Assembly (NCBI GenBank): GCA_951812395.1
Contig: CATOSD010000002.1
Span: 1,319,209 to 1,383,208 of the forward strand
Direction of reading: 5' to 3'
Length of the DNA stretch: 64,000 nt
From: an uncultured Dehalococcoidia bacterium
GTDB lineage: Bacteria; Chloroflexota; Dehalococcoidia; Lucifugimonadales; CATOSD01
The translations under genes and the position numbers were made by a program. Positions 54,778-63,524 of this stretch are shown piece by piece; position 1 is the stretch's first letter; every line of letters starts with the position of its first letter. The notes under the pieces were generated by a model, which was not told where the DNA came from, made no database searches, and was given only the letters and a program-made list of their open reading frames with translations.

Positions 54778-55149
54778 TTATGGGAGACTTGCTGCTGGCG
54801 CCTCCTCACCCGCCCTCGCGCTTGAGGGAACCTGAACATCGATCTCTACCATCTGAAAAGTGACTGATAGAGAAGGCGGTTCATCGCTGAAGTCAAGGTA
54901 TGGATCAGGTTTACCATCAGTAGCAACTGCAAGGTAGTCAACCATTGCGTCTTCCAGTGACATCGTCTGTTCTGGTATTGGATCCCCGTCCTCCATCATC
55001 ATTTCAATGTGGAAGGTTAGGGCCTCTCGAATCATGGCCTGCATCTTGTCCCAGGTCTTGCCCGTGCTGACGCACCCAAGCACATCAGGTGCGTAGGCGC
55101 AGTAGTTATTGGGCGTCTGTTCGATAACCACCGCATACCGCAATCTCAT
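54778..55149 (-). CDS. hicB: HicB-family antitoxin
   Basis: The 123-residue protein has the HicB partial RNase H fold: MRLRYAVVIEQTPNNYCAYAPDVLGCVSTGKTWDKMQAMIREALTFHIE, followed by a longer acidic C-terminus (SLEDAMVDYLAVATD). HicB binds and neutralises HicA. The ATG at 55149, eight bases after the hicA stop, was preferred to one at 55194 that would overlap hicA by 37 bases. The order hicA-hicB is the common one. Confidence 0.88.
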   Translation of the reverse strand: MRLRYAVVIEQTPNNYCAYAPDVLGCVSTGKTWDKMQAMIREALTFHIEMMMEDGDPIPEQTMSLEDAMVDYLAVATDGKPDPYLDFSDEPPSLSVTFQMVEIDVQVPSSARAGEEAPAASLP

Positions 55150-55157
55150 GCTCTTCG

Positions 55158-55346
55158 CTACTTGAGCCCCGCCTGTCTCTTGATGCTTTCCCATGTGCCT
55201 CGCCTCAACTCTTCGCTAGGATGACCAGCTATCGTGACCTTGCCCGGCTTTGTCGGATGACGAAAGTATCTGTGACTGCCCCGACTGTAGTCATATTCCC
55301 ACCCATCGCGCTCGACAATCCGAATTGCTTCTCTAACCTTTGGCAT
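55158..55346 (-). CDS. hicA: HicA-family mRNA interferase toxin
   Basis: A 62-residue double-stranded RNA-binding-fold toxin: MPKVREAIRIVERDGWEYDYSRGSHRYFRHPTKPGKVTIAGHPS with the catalytic His in RGSHRYFRH, then LRRGTWESIKRQAGL. HicA cleaves mRNA when free of HicB. The start at MPKVREAIR fits the family length; the ten extra residues upstream do not. Confidence 0.9.
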   Translation of the reverse strand: MPKVREAIRIVERDGWEYDYSRGSHRYFRHPTKPGKVTIAGHPSEELRRGTWESIKRQAGLK

Positions 55347-55406
55347 GGCAGATGCTGTCCGGCGGCCCGCCTGCAAGCACGCCGCCGGACCCGCTAAGCA
55401 CTCGCA

Positions 55407-57083
55407 CTACCAGCTCACCGCGTACCCATCCCCGCGCGGGTCCGCCGCGCCCAACAGCGTGCCGCTCTCCTGGTCCACCATGATCGCCTGCGCCGAGCCC
55501 CACCAGTAGTCCCACGCGGCCCAGTCGCTCTCCACGATCAGCTTGTGGCCCTTCGACCGCAGCGCGTCCAGCGTGTCCTGCGGGTAGCGGCTCTCGATCT
55601 CCAGCCGGTCCTCGTCGCCGAAGTCGCCGCCGTATCCCGACGGATGCGTGCCGTGCTGGTCGTGGTTCCAGCGTGGCGCCTCCACGGCCTCCTGAACCGT
55701 CATACCAAAGTCCACAATGTGGCTCAGCACCTGCATGTTCGTCTGCACCTGCGTGTCTCCGCCCGGCGTGCCCCACACCATGTACAGCTTACCGTCCTTG
55801 AACGCCATCGGAGGGTTCATCGTGTGGCGGACCCTCTTGCCGCCCATCAGCGCGTTGGCGTGGTTCGGGTCCAGGTGCCACTGCGTCATCCTGTCGTTGA
55901 GCAGCACGCCCGTGTCCCCCGCCACTATTCCAGAACCGAAGTAGCCACCCAGGCTTTGAATGTGAGAAACGGCGTTGCCCTCACCGTCCACCACGCAGAA
56001 GTAGGTGGTATGGCCCGCGCCCACCGGCTCGCCCTTTGTCACTTCGGGGGTCGCTCTCTGCGTGCTGATGCGCGCCGCCTGCCGCTCGGCGTACTCCTTG
56101 GACAGCAGGCCCGCGATGGGCACGTCGACCCAGGCCGGGTCCGCGATGTACTCCCTGTCGGCGAAGGCCAGCTTCTTGATCTCCACCATCAGGTGGATGA
56201 GGTCCGACGAGTTGCAGTCCATTGACGCCACGTCGAACGTCTCCAACATGTTCAGCATCTCCAGCAGCACCAGCCCAGGCGAGTTCGGCGGGTGCTCGTA
56301 CACGTCGATTCCTCGATAGGACGTGACCAGCGGCTCGTTCCAGCCGGCGCACCGGTGCTCGGCAAAGTCGCGCTCGGTGAACAGGCCGCCGAGGCTTTGG
56401 CACGCGGCCACAATCGCCTTGCCAATCTCGCCGCCGTAGTAGACCTCGCGCCCCTCCGCGGCCACGCGCTGGAGCGTCTTCGCCAGGCCGGGATTGTCAA
56501 GGCGTTCTCCCGCCCTGGGAGGTCTGCCGTTCGGCAGGAACGTCCGCGCAGTGTCGGGATGCGCCGCCAGCACCTCGCGCTCGCCCCAGAACGTGTTCGC
56601 CAGCCGATGGCTTACCGGGAATCCCTCGGCGGCCAGTTCGATGCCAGGCTCTAGCGCCTTGCCCAGCGAAAGCGCGCCGTACCGTCCGTGCGCCTCCAGC
56701 CAAGCGTCCAGTATGCCTGGCGTGCTTATGCGAAGCACCGACGTTCGCGGGCCCTGGCCCTTGGGCGGGATGCCCGTGTCGCGGTAACGGTCGATGCTCG
56801 CCGCCAGCGGCGCCGCGCCCGTGCCGTTCAGCGCCTCAACCTTGCCCGTCTTGGCCATGTAGATGAGCATGAAACCGTCGCCGCCGATGCCCGACATTTC
56901 GGGCTCGACTACGTTCAGCGACGACGCCACCGCAATCGCCGCGTCCACAGCGTTGCCGCCCGCCTGCAGCGTCCGCAAACCGGACTGCGAAGCGAGATAG
57001 TGGGAGGACGACACGACGCCGCGCCTCCCCATCACTACGGGACGGTAAGCCGAATAATTGATGCCGTGTGGGGAAGTTGCCAT
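55407..57083 (-). CDS. Gamma-glutamyltransferase family protein
   Basis: The 558-residue Ntn-hydrolase shows the gamma-glutamyltranspeptidase plan. The N-terminal part has GVVSSSHYLASQSGLRTLQAGGNAVDAAIAVASSLNVVEPEMSGIGGDGF. GHTTYFCVVDGEGNAVSHIQSLGGYFGSG holds the Thr that cleaves the chain and becomes the nucleophile. The small subunit has NPPMAFKDGKLYMVWGTPGGDTQVQ. The ATG at 57083 lies behind AGGAGGG. No signal peptide is visible, while many relatives are periplasmic. A diverging paralogue starts at 57935. Confidence 0.9.
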   Translation of the reverse strand: MATSPHGINYSAYRPVVMGRRGVVSSSHYLASQSGLRTLQAGGNAVDAAIAVASSLNVVEPEMSGIGGDGFMLIYMAKTGKVEALNGTGAAPLAASIDRYRDTGIPPKGQGPRTSVLRISTPGILDAWLEAHGRYGALSLGKALEPGIELAAEGFPVSHRLANTFWGEREVLAAHPDTARTFLPNGRPPRAGERLDNPGLAKTLQRVAAEGREVYYGGEIGKAIVAACQSLGGLFTERDFAEHRCAGWNEPLVTSYRGIDVYEHPPNSPGLVLLEMLNMLETFDVASMDCNSSDLIHLMVEIKKLAFADREYIADPAWVDVPIAGLLSKEYAERQAARISTQRATPEVTKGEPVGAGHTTYFCVVDGEGNAVSHIQSLGGYFGSGIVAGDTGVLLNDRMTQWHLDPNHANALMGGKRVRHTMNPPMAFKDGKLYMVWGTPGGDTQVQTNMQVLSHIVDFGMTVQEAVEAPRWNHDQHGTHPSGYGGDFGDEDRLEIESRYPQDTLDALRSKGHKLIVESDWAAWDYWWGSAQAIMVDQESGTLLGAADPRGDGYAVSW

Positions 57084-57299
57084 AGTGCCCTCCTGAGCCA
57101 GAGTATCTTCAGAACCTGACCGCAAGTTATCACCGCCGCCCCACCCCGTCAACAACGCCAGAGCGTTCGAACCTGTGTCAGGTTACCAGGTGCGACCAAT
57201 ACCGCCTCCCCCTTGAACTACCTGTCCTCGTGGAATCGGGTGAGGCGACCTCGTGGCGCGGGGATCTGTCGCGTACGTTACCGGGACGCCCCAACGCAC

Positions 57300-57765
57300 A
57301 CCTTTGCAGCACCCCCTCCCCCACATCCGGCCCCATTCGCGCCCGGTACCCCGAAGAAAGCGTCACTTTCCCGCGCCACCCGTTCCCGGCCCTGCTCAAT
57401 CCATCCCCACGCACGTCCTACCCATTCCCACGCCTGCGCCAATTCTTCCCACCATCCGCCCCGATCCCGCAATCTCGAAACCGCTCTTGAATTATAAGGA
57501 CATCCGTGCTATCCTCACCCACGCGAGGACCAACCGGGATCAGGCCCCACGCATCCGTAGGCGCGTCCCTTGTGGGCGCCCTGCGGCAGCCGGCCACCGG
57601 CCACCGACCCGCCCCCGTGTCCTCCCCTGTCACACGGCGTCACTATTGTGTCCCGGAATCCCGCGCCGGGCATTACAGAATCGCGCAGCACAGGGGAGAC
57701 CATCAGCTACGAAGCTCACAGAATGTCGCAGAAACTAACAGATTTTGCTTATCCACTTTCGCGGT
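57300..57765 (+). repeat. Dispersed two-module repeat, copy B
   Basis: An uninterrupted copy: pyrimidine-rich left arm (GTACCCCGAAGAAAGCGTCAC, CCGCGCCACCCGTTCC, CGCCTGCGCCAATTCTTCCC, GCAATCTCG, CGCTCTTGAA), the core ACATCCGTGCTATC (57500-57513), then right-arm blocks GCATCCGTAGGCGCGTCCC, GCGCCCTGCGGCAG, GGGCATTACAGAATCGCG, CAGAATGTCGCAGAAACTAA and CAGATTTTGC. It lies between the two divergent gamma-glutamyltransferase genes, pointing to the second. No gene inside. Confidence 0.8.
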
Positions 57766-57934
57766 AACATCGGTTGGGGGCACAAAGTAACCTGAAATAG
57801 ACTCGAGACCGCCCCACCAATTGACGCTCACAACCTGCGGTGCTACCTTGTGATTGACCATGCCGGCTACGGAATCGGCGTGTCCACGGCGACCGGCCGG
57901 CCGCCGGTTCGAACCAGGCTCCAGGGGGATTCTC

Positions 57935-59734
57935 ATGGCAAGCTTCACCACCAGACCCGTCATCATGGGCGCACGCGGCGTCGTGACCGCAGGCCACTAC
58001 CTCGCGGCTTCGGCCGGTCTGCGCATTCTCATGCAGGGCGGCAACGCGATAGACGCCGCGGCCGCCATGGGCATCTGCGAGACCCTGCTGGAGCCGCAGA
58101 GCTGCGGCATCGGAGGCGAGGTCCCCACGCTGGTCTACTCCGCAAAGGAGCGCAAGACCTATGCCATTTCGGGCATGGGCTGGTCGCCCAAGGCGTTCAC
58201 CATCGACTGGTGCCGCGACAACGGCATCGACCTGATTCCGGGCGACGGCTACCTGCCCGCCTGCGTCCCGGCACCCGTTGACACCTGGGCAACCGCCGTC
58301 GCGCGTTTCGGCACCATGAGCTTCGCCCAGGTGCTCCAGCCCGCCATCGACATCGCCCAGGACGGCTTTCCGGTCTACCGGCGGTTACACGACACCCTGG
58401 TCGACAGCGTGGACAAATTCACCGACCTGTACCCGACCACCGGCGAAGTCTACTACGCCGCCGGCGGCCCGCCCCAGCTCGGCCAGATCCTGCGCAACCC
58501 GGACTTCGCCGACATGCTGAAGTCGATGTGCGCCGCCGAGAAGGAGGGCGCCCGCAAGAGCCGCATAGCCGGCATCGAGGCCGCCCGCGACGACTTCTAC
58601 AAGGGCCGCGTCGCCGAGACCATCGCCAGATTCATCACCGAAAACCCGGTGGAGGACGCCAGCGGCGAGGCCCACACCGGGCTGCTCTCCTACGACGACA
58701 TCGCCGAGTGGCACGCCGAAGTGGATGACCCCGTTTCGATCGACTACCACGGCTACGACGTGAGCAAGTGCCCGTCCTGGACGCAGGGACCGGTTTTCCT
58801 CCAGCACCTTGCCATTCTGCGAAACGCCGACGTGCGTTCGCTGGGCCACAACAGCGCCGACTACCTGCACACGTGGATCGAGTCTGCCAAGCTGGCGTTC
58901 GCAGACAGGGAGGCCTACTACGGCGACCCCGGATTCGACGACGTACCGTTCGACACGCTGCTGTCCGGCGAGTATGCCCTCGAGCGGCTCGAACAGATCG
59001 AGCGCACCGCGTCCCTCGAGTTGCGTCCCGGCGAGGTTGCCGGCAGAGACGCTGCATTCGTCGCCACCGCCGTCGCGGACGACAACCGCCGCGCCCTCGG
59101 CGTGGCCGCGCGCGAGACTCGCGACCTGGGCCTCGGCCACGCCCACATCGGCGACACGACCCACCTGGACGCCATGGATGCCGAAGGCAACATGGTCGCG
59201 GCCACTCCCAGCGGCGGCTGGATCGGCTCTTCCCCCGTCATTCGCGGACTGGGTTTCCCCCTCGGCACCCGCGGCCAGATGTTCTACCTGAACTCCGCCC
59301 GCCCCAACGCCCTGGAGCCGCGCAAGCGCCCCCGCGCCACGCTGACGCCCACCATCGTCACTCGTGGCGGCGATCCCTTCATGGCCTTCGGAACGCCCGG
59401 CGGCGACAGCCAGGAGCAGTGGACCCTCCAGTTCTTCCTCAACCATATGGAGTTCGGGATGGACCTGCAGGAGGCGCTGGACGCACCGACAGTTCACACC
59501 ACGCACTTCCCATCCTCGTTCTACCCGCGCGCCGCCTTCAGCGGCCGCGTCGTCGCCGAGTCTCGCATACCGGCAGACGTGCTGGACGAGCTGCGTCGTC
59601 GCGGCCACGACGTGCAGCTCACAGGCCCGTGGGCCAACGGCAAGGTCATGGGCGTGCGATACGACAAGGCCTCGGGGGTCATCAGCGGCGCCGCGTCGGC
59701 CAAGAACAACATCGCCTACGCCATGGGCTGGTGA
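57935..59734 (+). CDS. Gamma-glutamyltransferase family protein
   Basis: A 599-residue paralogue of the gene at 55.4 kb: GVVTAGHYLAASAGLRILMQGGNAIDAAAAMGICETLLEPQSCGIGGEVPTLVYS, the nucleophile region HIGDTTHLDAMDAEGNMVAATPSGGWIGSS, and FMAFGTPGGDSQEQWTLQFFLNHMEFGMDLQEALDAP. It reads EVPTLVYS where the paralogue has DGFMLIY, and has several extra segments, so the two probably differ in substrate. The ATG at 57935 follows AGGGGGAT. It is followed by a small membrane-protein frame and an MFS transporter on the same strand. Confidence 0.9.
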   Translation: MASFTTRPVIMGARGVVTAGHYLAASAGLRILMQGGNAIDAAAAMGICETLLEPQSCGIGGEVPTLVYSAKERKTYAISGMGWSPKAFTIDWCRDNGIDLIPGDGYLPACVPAPVDTWATAVARFGTMSFAQVLQPAIDIAQDGFPVYRRLHDTLVDSVDKFTDLYPTTGEVYYAAGGPPQLGQILRNPDFADMLKSMCAAEKEGARKSRIAGIEAARDDFYKGRVAETIARFITENPVEDASGEAHTGLLSYDDIAEWHAEVDDPVSIDYHGYDVSKCPSWTQGPVFLQHLAILRNADVRSLGHNSADYLHTWIESAKLAFADREAYYGDPGFDDVPFDTLLSGEYALERLEQIERTASLELRPGEVAGRDAAFVATAVADDNRRALGVAARETRDLGLGHAHIGDTTHLDAMDAEGNMVAATPSGGWIGSSPVIRGLGFPLGTRGQMFYLNSARPNALEPRKRPRATLTPTIVTRGGDPFMAFGTPGGDSQEQWTLQFFLNHMEFGMDLQEALDAPTVHTTHFPSSFYPRAAFSGRVVAESRIPADVLDELRRRGHDVQLTGPWANGKVMGVRYDKASGVISGAASAKNNIAYAMGW

Positions 59735-59740
59735 CGACAC

Positions 59741-59929
59741 ATGCGAGTCATGGGCCTGCCGGTGCAGTTCCTGGCCGTAGTGGCGGTGAGCCTGCTAATC
59801 ACCATCTACCTGATTGCGGCGACCGCCGACAGCCGGATCGAGGCCAGGGCCGCCACTTCACTAGCGGGCAGCAGCGCCGAGACGGCCGGATGGGAGCAGG
59901 CGGCGCTGATCGTTTGCCCGCTGCACTAG
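59741..59929 (+). CDS. Small predicted single-span membrane protein
   Basis: A 62-residue frame starting six bases after the transferase stop, with a hydrophobic helix LPVQFLAVVAVSLLITIYLIAA and a short polar tail. GGTGACGACAC lies ahead of the ATG. No family is recognised. The close spacing to the gamma-glutamyltransferase gene and the single membrane span argue for a real gene, but the frame is short and unsupported otherwise. Confidence 0.45.
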   Translation: MRVMGLPVQFLAVVAVSLLITIYLIAATADSRIEARAATSLAGSSAETAGWEQAALIVCPLH

Positions 59930-60018
59930 CCCTGTGCCCAATCCCTTGCGCCCGCGGCGCCATCCAACCGTCGTGACATCAATCGCCTCCGCGCGGCTCG
60001 GCGCGTCCTTTTTCCGCC

Positions 60019-61344
60019 ATGAATAGCGCGGCGCGACGCCCCTCGGGCCGGGGGCAGAACCGCGCCTTCTACTTTCACTACGCATGGGTCATCGTCGCCA
60101 TCATCGCAGTCCTGGAGATGGTGGGCACCACCATGCGTATGGCGTTCGGCGTCATTGTCGACCCGCTCACCGAGACATTCGGCTGGAGCCAGGGCGAGGT
60201 TACGCTCGCCTACGGCATAACCAGCGTGACCACCGCGCTCGCTTCCCCCTGGGCCGGCTCGCTCGGTGACCGCTACGGCGCGCGCATCTGCATGATCGCT
60301 GGCACGGCCTTGTTCGTAGTCGGGATGGCGGCCACCGCGCTGGTGAGGGAGCCCTGGCACTTCTACGTCTCCTTCGGACTCATCCTCGGAGTTTCGCAGG
60401 CCATCTTCCTGGTGCCGCTCATACCAGCGGCTATGAACTGGTTCCACAGGCGGCTCGGCCTCGCCATGGGCATTATCATGGGCTCGTGGGGCGCCGGCCC
60501 GGCGCTCGCCGCCCCGGTGGTGGGACTGCTCATCGACCGGTACGGCTGGTCAACGTCGGTGTGGATCATCACCGTGGCCTCCACCGTCTTCATGGCCGCG
60601 CTCATCGCACTCTTCCGCAACTGGCCGTCCGACAAAGGACTGCTCCCGTACGGCGCGACATCAGAAGTTTCCACGGGGCGAACCGAGAAGCCGATCGACA
60701 GGCAGCGCGTGACGCAGTTCACCGGTTACATGCGCCGTACCAAGGCCTACTGGAACCTGAGTTCGATTCACTTCCTGGGCTGTGTCGGACACGCCATCAT
60801 CCTGGTGTACCTGGTGCCGCTGGCCATGCGCGAGGGACTGACCCTGGTTACCGCCGCCGGCCTGCTGACCGTCCTCTCCGGCGTCAGCACCATCACCCGC
60901 ATGACGACACCAATGCTGTGCGAGCGCTACGGGGCCAAACCGGTGATGGCGGTCATGTACGTCGCGCAGGCGTTGCCGGTGCTGATGCTGTTCTGGACGC
61001 ACGACGTTTGGTCGTTCTACCTGTTCGCGGTCATCTTCGGAATCGGCTACGGCGGCGAGGCCGGCGGATTCCCCATCCTCAACCGCAAGTACTACGGCCA
61101 CGCGCCGGTTGGTTCGGTTTTCGGCGTGCAGATGCTGGGCGCGAGTCTCGGTATGGCCCTGGGCGGCTGGCTCGGCGGCCCGATCTTCGACCTGACCGGC
61201 AGCTACGACATCGCTCTCTGGCTGTCCGTTCTAGCCAGCATGGCCGGCGCGGGGAGCGTCTTGGGACTGGAGTCCACGCGTAGGCTACTCATCCCGGACT
61301 GGAACAAAGATTCCGCCGCAGTCCCTCCTCAATCGCGGGCTTGA
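60019..61344 (+). CDS. MFS transporter, monocarboxylate/oxalate-formate-like
   Basis: A 441-residue major facilitator with about twelve membrane segments, beginning HYAWVIVAIIAVLEMVGTTMRMAFGVIVDPLTETFGWSQGEV. Loop 2-3 reads GSLGDRYGARIC, the MFS GxxxDRxGxR signature, and FHRRLGLAMGIIMGSWGAGPALAAPVVG is typical of the oxalate:formate antiporter and monocarboxylate branch. It probably exports or imports an organic acid. It follows the gamma-glutamyltransferase unit on the same strand. No clear ribosome binding site precedes the ATG. Confidence 0.88.
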   Translation: MNSAARRPSGRGQNRAFYFHYAWVIVAIIAVLEMVGTTMRMAFGVIVDPLTETFGWSQGEVTLAYGITSVTTALASPWAGSLGDRYGARICMIAGTALFVVGMAATALVREPWHFYVSFGLILGVSQAIFLVPLIPAAMNWFHRRLGLAMGIIMGSWGAGPALAAPVVGLLIDRYGWSTSVWIITVASTVFMAALIALFRNWPSDKGLLPYGATSEVSTGRTEKPIDRQRVTQFTGYMRRTKAYWNLSSIHFLGCVGHAIILVYLVPLAMREGLTLVTAAGLLTVLSGVSTITRMTTPMLCERYGAKPVMAVMYVAQALPVLMLFWTHDVWSFYLFAVIFGIGYGGEAGGFPILNRKYYGHAPVGSVFGVQMLGASLGMALGGWLGGPIFDLTGSYDIALWLSVLASMAGAGSVLGLESTRRLLIPDWNKDSAAVPPQSRA

Positions 61345-61348
61345 CCCA

Positions 61349-62038
61349 CTACGCCTGGCTGAGACCTGCTCCCCTTGCCGCCCGGACGAACTCCGCAATC
61401 TTCGCCGTGTCCTTCACGCCTTCGGTCTCCACCCCGCTCGACACGTCTACGCCCCACGGCGACACCGCCTCGATTGCCTGTCCCACGTTGTCGGGCGACA
61501 GACCGCCCGCCAGCAGCACGTCGAACCGCGCGGCCACTTCCCGCGCGATGCTCCAGTCAAAGGTGCGCCCGGTTCCCCCAAGCTGCCCGGCCTCCTGCTT
61601 GTCGAGCAGCGGTATGCATCCCGCGAACGCCGCCGCCTCAACGCGCCGCAGCGCGTCGGCCACGGCCTCCGCCTGCGGCGCGGAGTCGTCGATCCGCACC
61701 TGACGGATAACGTCCGCGTCCACTTGCCGCCAGTAGTCCTCGTCCTCATCGCCGCAGAGCTGCGCCAGGTCCAGCCCGCAGCGCGCAATGACGTTGTTGA
61801 CCTCGTCCAGTGGCTGGTTCGCGAACAATCCGACCAGTCGAGGCCCCGCCGAACGCTCGCGGCCGTCCCCGAACGCGGACAGACCACGGGACTCCTGGGT
61901 GATAGACCTCGCCACCTCGACATCCAGCCGCCGCCGCACGCCGGGCACAAACACGAACCCTAACAGGTCGGCTCCGGATTCCGCCGCGACGAGGGCGTGG
62001 GATGTCTCGCGCATCCCGCAAATCTTCACGACCGTCAT
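61349..62038 (-). CDS. trpF: Phosphoribosylanthranilate isomerase
   Basis: The 229-residue (beta/alpha)8 enzyme of tryptophan synthesis has VVKICGMRETSHALVAAESGADLLGFVFVPGVRR with the catalytic Cys, LAQLCGDEDEDYW, and FDVLLAGGLSPDNVGQAIEAVSPWGVDVSSGVETEGVKD with the catalytic Asp and phosphate site. The ATG overlaps the trpC stop by four bases. It is the last gene of the run and ends four bases from the convergent MFS gene. Confidence 0.95.
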   Translation of the reverse strand: MTVVKICGMRETSHALVAAESGADLLGFVFVPGVRRRLDVEVARSITQESRGLSAFGDGRERSAGPRLVGLFANQPLDEVNNVIARCGLDLAQLCGDEDEDYWRQVDADVIRQVRIDDSAPQAEAVADALRRVEAAAFAGCIPLLDKQEAGQLGGTGRTFDWSIAREVAARFDVLLAGGLSPDNVGQAIEAVSPWGVDVSSGVETEGVKDTAKIAEFVRAARGAGLSQA

Positions 62039-62832
62039 ACGAACTCCCCCAGCTTGGCCGCCACGTCCGGCGCGGTCACCAGCGACTCGCCAATCAGCAC
62101 GGCGTGCGCGCCCGCGGCTCCCACGCGTTGCACGTCGGCCCGGTCGGCGATGCCGCTCTCGCTTACGACGATCTTGCCAGGCGGCGCCAGCGGCGCCAGC
62201 CGCTCTGTGGTCGCAAGGTCCGTCACAAATGTGCGCAGGTCACGGTTGTTGATGCCGATAATCTCCGCACCCGCATCCAGCGCTACAGACATCTCCCGCT
62301 CGTCGTGCACCTCCACCAGGCACTGCATCCAGAATCGCTGGCTCAGCGCGAACAGCTCGGCCAGACTGTCGGGCGTCAACATCGCCACGATGAGCAGTAT
62401 CGCGTCTGCCCCGTGGGCGCGCGCCTCGTACACCTGGTACGGGTCAAAGATGAACTCCTTGCGCAGCACCGGAACTCCCGTCCCCCGCACAGCATTGTGC
62501 GCCGCCTCCAAGTGCTCGATACTGCCCTGGAAGTGCGTAGCGTTGGTGAGCACCGACACCGCCGCCGCGCCGCCGTCCGCGTAGGTCTTCGCCAGCCGGG
62601 CCGGGTCGAAGTCCGCACGGAGCACGCCCCGCGTGGGCGACGCACGCTTGACCTCGGCGATAACGCGTACGGAAGACCCCATCAGTGCACCGGCGAAGTT
62701 GAGCGGCCGGTCCTGGCTTGCGATTCGCTCCTCCAACAGGGTAATGGGAGCCTCGACCTTCAAGCGCTCGACCTCGTGTCGCTTGGCGTCGACGATGGCC
62801 TTGAGAATGTCCGGCGTGTCGGGATCGATCAT
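62035..62832 (-). CDS. trpC: Indole-3-glycerol phosphate synthase
   Basis: The 265-residue enzyme has VRVIAEVKRASPTRGVLRADFDPARLAKTYADGGAAAVSVLT with two catalytic residues (Glu, Lys), VPVLRKEFIFDPYQVYEARAHGADAILLI, GINNRDLRTF and VVSESGIADRADV. The ATG at 62832 overlaps the HAD gene stop by four bases; a longer open frame is shadow of the HAD gene. It belongs to the trpD-HAD-trpC-trpF run. Confidence 0.95.
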   Translation of the reverse strand: MIDPDTPDILKAIVDAKRHEVERLKVEAPITLLEERIASQDRPLNFAGALMGSSVRVIAEVKRASPTRGVLRADFDPARLAKTYADGGAAAVSVLTNATHFQGSIEHLEAAHNAVRGTGVPVLRKEFIFDPYQVYEARAHGADAILLIVAMLTPDSLAELFALSQRFWMQCLVEVHDEREMSVALDAGAEIIGINNRDLRTFVTDLATTERLAPLAPPGKIVVSESGIADRADVQRVGAAGAHAVLIGESLVTAPDVAAKLGEFV

Positions 62833-63524
62833 GGGGCGCCTCGCCAGGTATCCACAAGCTTCGGCAGCTCGGCCACGCTGTGCGCTGGACACAGCGCGTC
62901 GTAGCCGTCGAACGCCTCTCGCGGCGTAACGCCAGTCAGCACCGGCAAGAACGGCACGCATGCACGGCGGGCCGTCTCCGCATCGGTCCCGCTGTCGCCG
63001 ACGTACAGCGACTGTTGGGGCGTGCAGCCAAGCGCAGAGACGGCGCTCAGCAGCCCGCCGGGGTGCGGCTTCAGCTCGATGGCGGTGTCCGCACCCACAA
63101 TCACCTCGAAGATGCCCTCCAGCCCGTCGCGGGCGAGGATGGTGTCGATGCGGGTCTTGAACTTCTGTGTGACGATTCCCATCGCCACCCGTCGACTCTT
63201 CAACTCGGCCAGCACTCCGGGCACGAAATCGTACAGCACCGTAGAGTCGGCCATCACCGCGTCGGCCTTCTCGACGAAGAGCCGGATGTAGTCCTCCGCG
63301 CGGCCCCTGTTCTCCTCGCCCGCCAGCTCGACCAGCGAGTTCTCCAGCGACAGCCCAATCGTGGCGCAGATTGCGTCGTCGGTCGCCGGGGGCAGGCCCA
63401 TGCCGGTCAGCGCGTAGTTGGCGCCTTCGATCACGCCGGTCGACGAGTCGCCGAGCGTATAGTCGAAGTCGAACACTATAGCCAGCGGCCAGCCCTCGGG
63501 CGCCTGCCGATCCGGCCTACTCAA
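62829..63524 (-). CDS. HAD family phosphatase (phosphoglycolate phosphatase-like) in the trp cluster
   Basis: A 231-residue HAD hydrolase: the nucleophile motif DFDYTLGDSS (DxDxT), IVTQKFKTRIDTIL for motif II, the Lys of ELKPHPGGLLSAV, and YVGDSGTDAETARRA for the Mg site. A helical cap follows motif I. It begins with TTG overlapping the end of trpD by eight bases and ends in an ATGA overlap with trpC, so it is locked into the tryptophan operon. No phosphatase is needed for tryptophan synthesis, so it may remove a phosphorylated side product. Its substrate is unknown. Confidence 0.87.
   Translation of the reverse strand: MSRPDRQAPEGWPLAIVFDFDYTLGDSSTGVIEGANYALTGMGLPPATDDAICATIGLSLENSLVELAGEENRGRAEDYIRLFVEKADAVMADSTVLYDFVPGVLAELKSRRVAMGIVTQKFKTRIDTILARDGLEGIFEVIVGADTAIELKPHPGGLLSAVSALGCTPQQSLYVGDSGTDAETARRACVPFLPVLTGVTPREAFDGYDALCPAHSVAELPKLVDTWRGAP

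Noticed and set aside
57850..57925. tRNA-like GGTTCGAACC sequence
   Set aside because: The flanks do not form a T stem, acceptor stem or anticodon arm, and the stretch lies in the leader of the gamma-glutamyltransferase gene.
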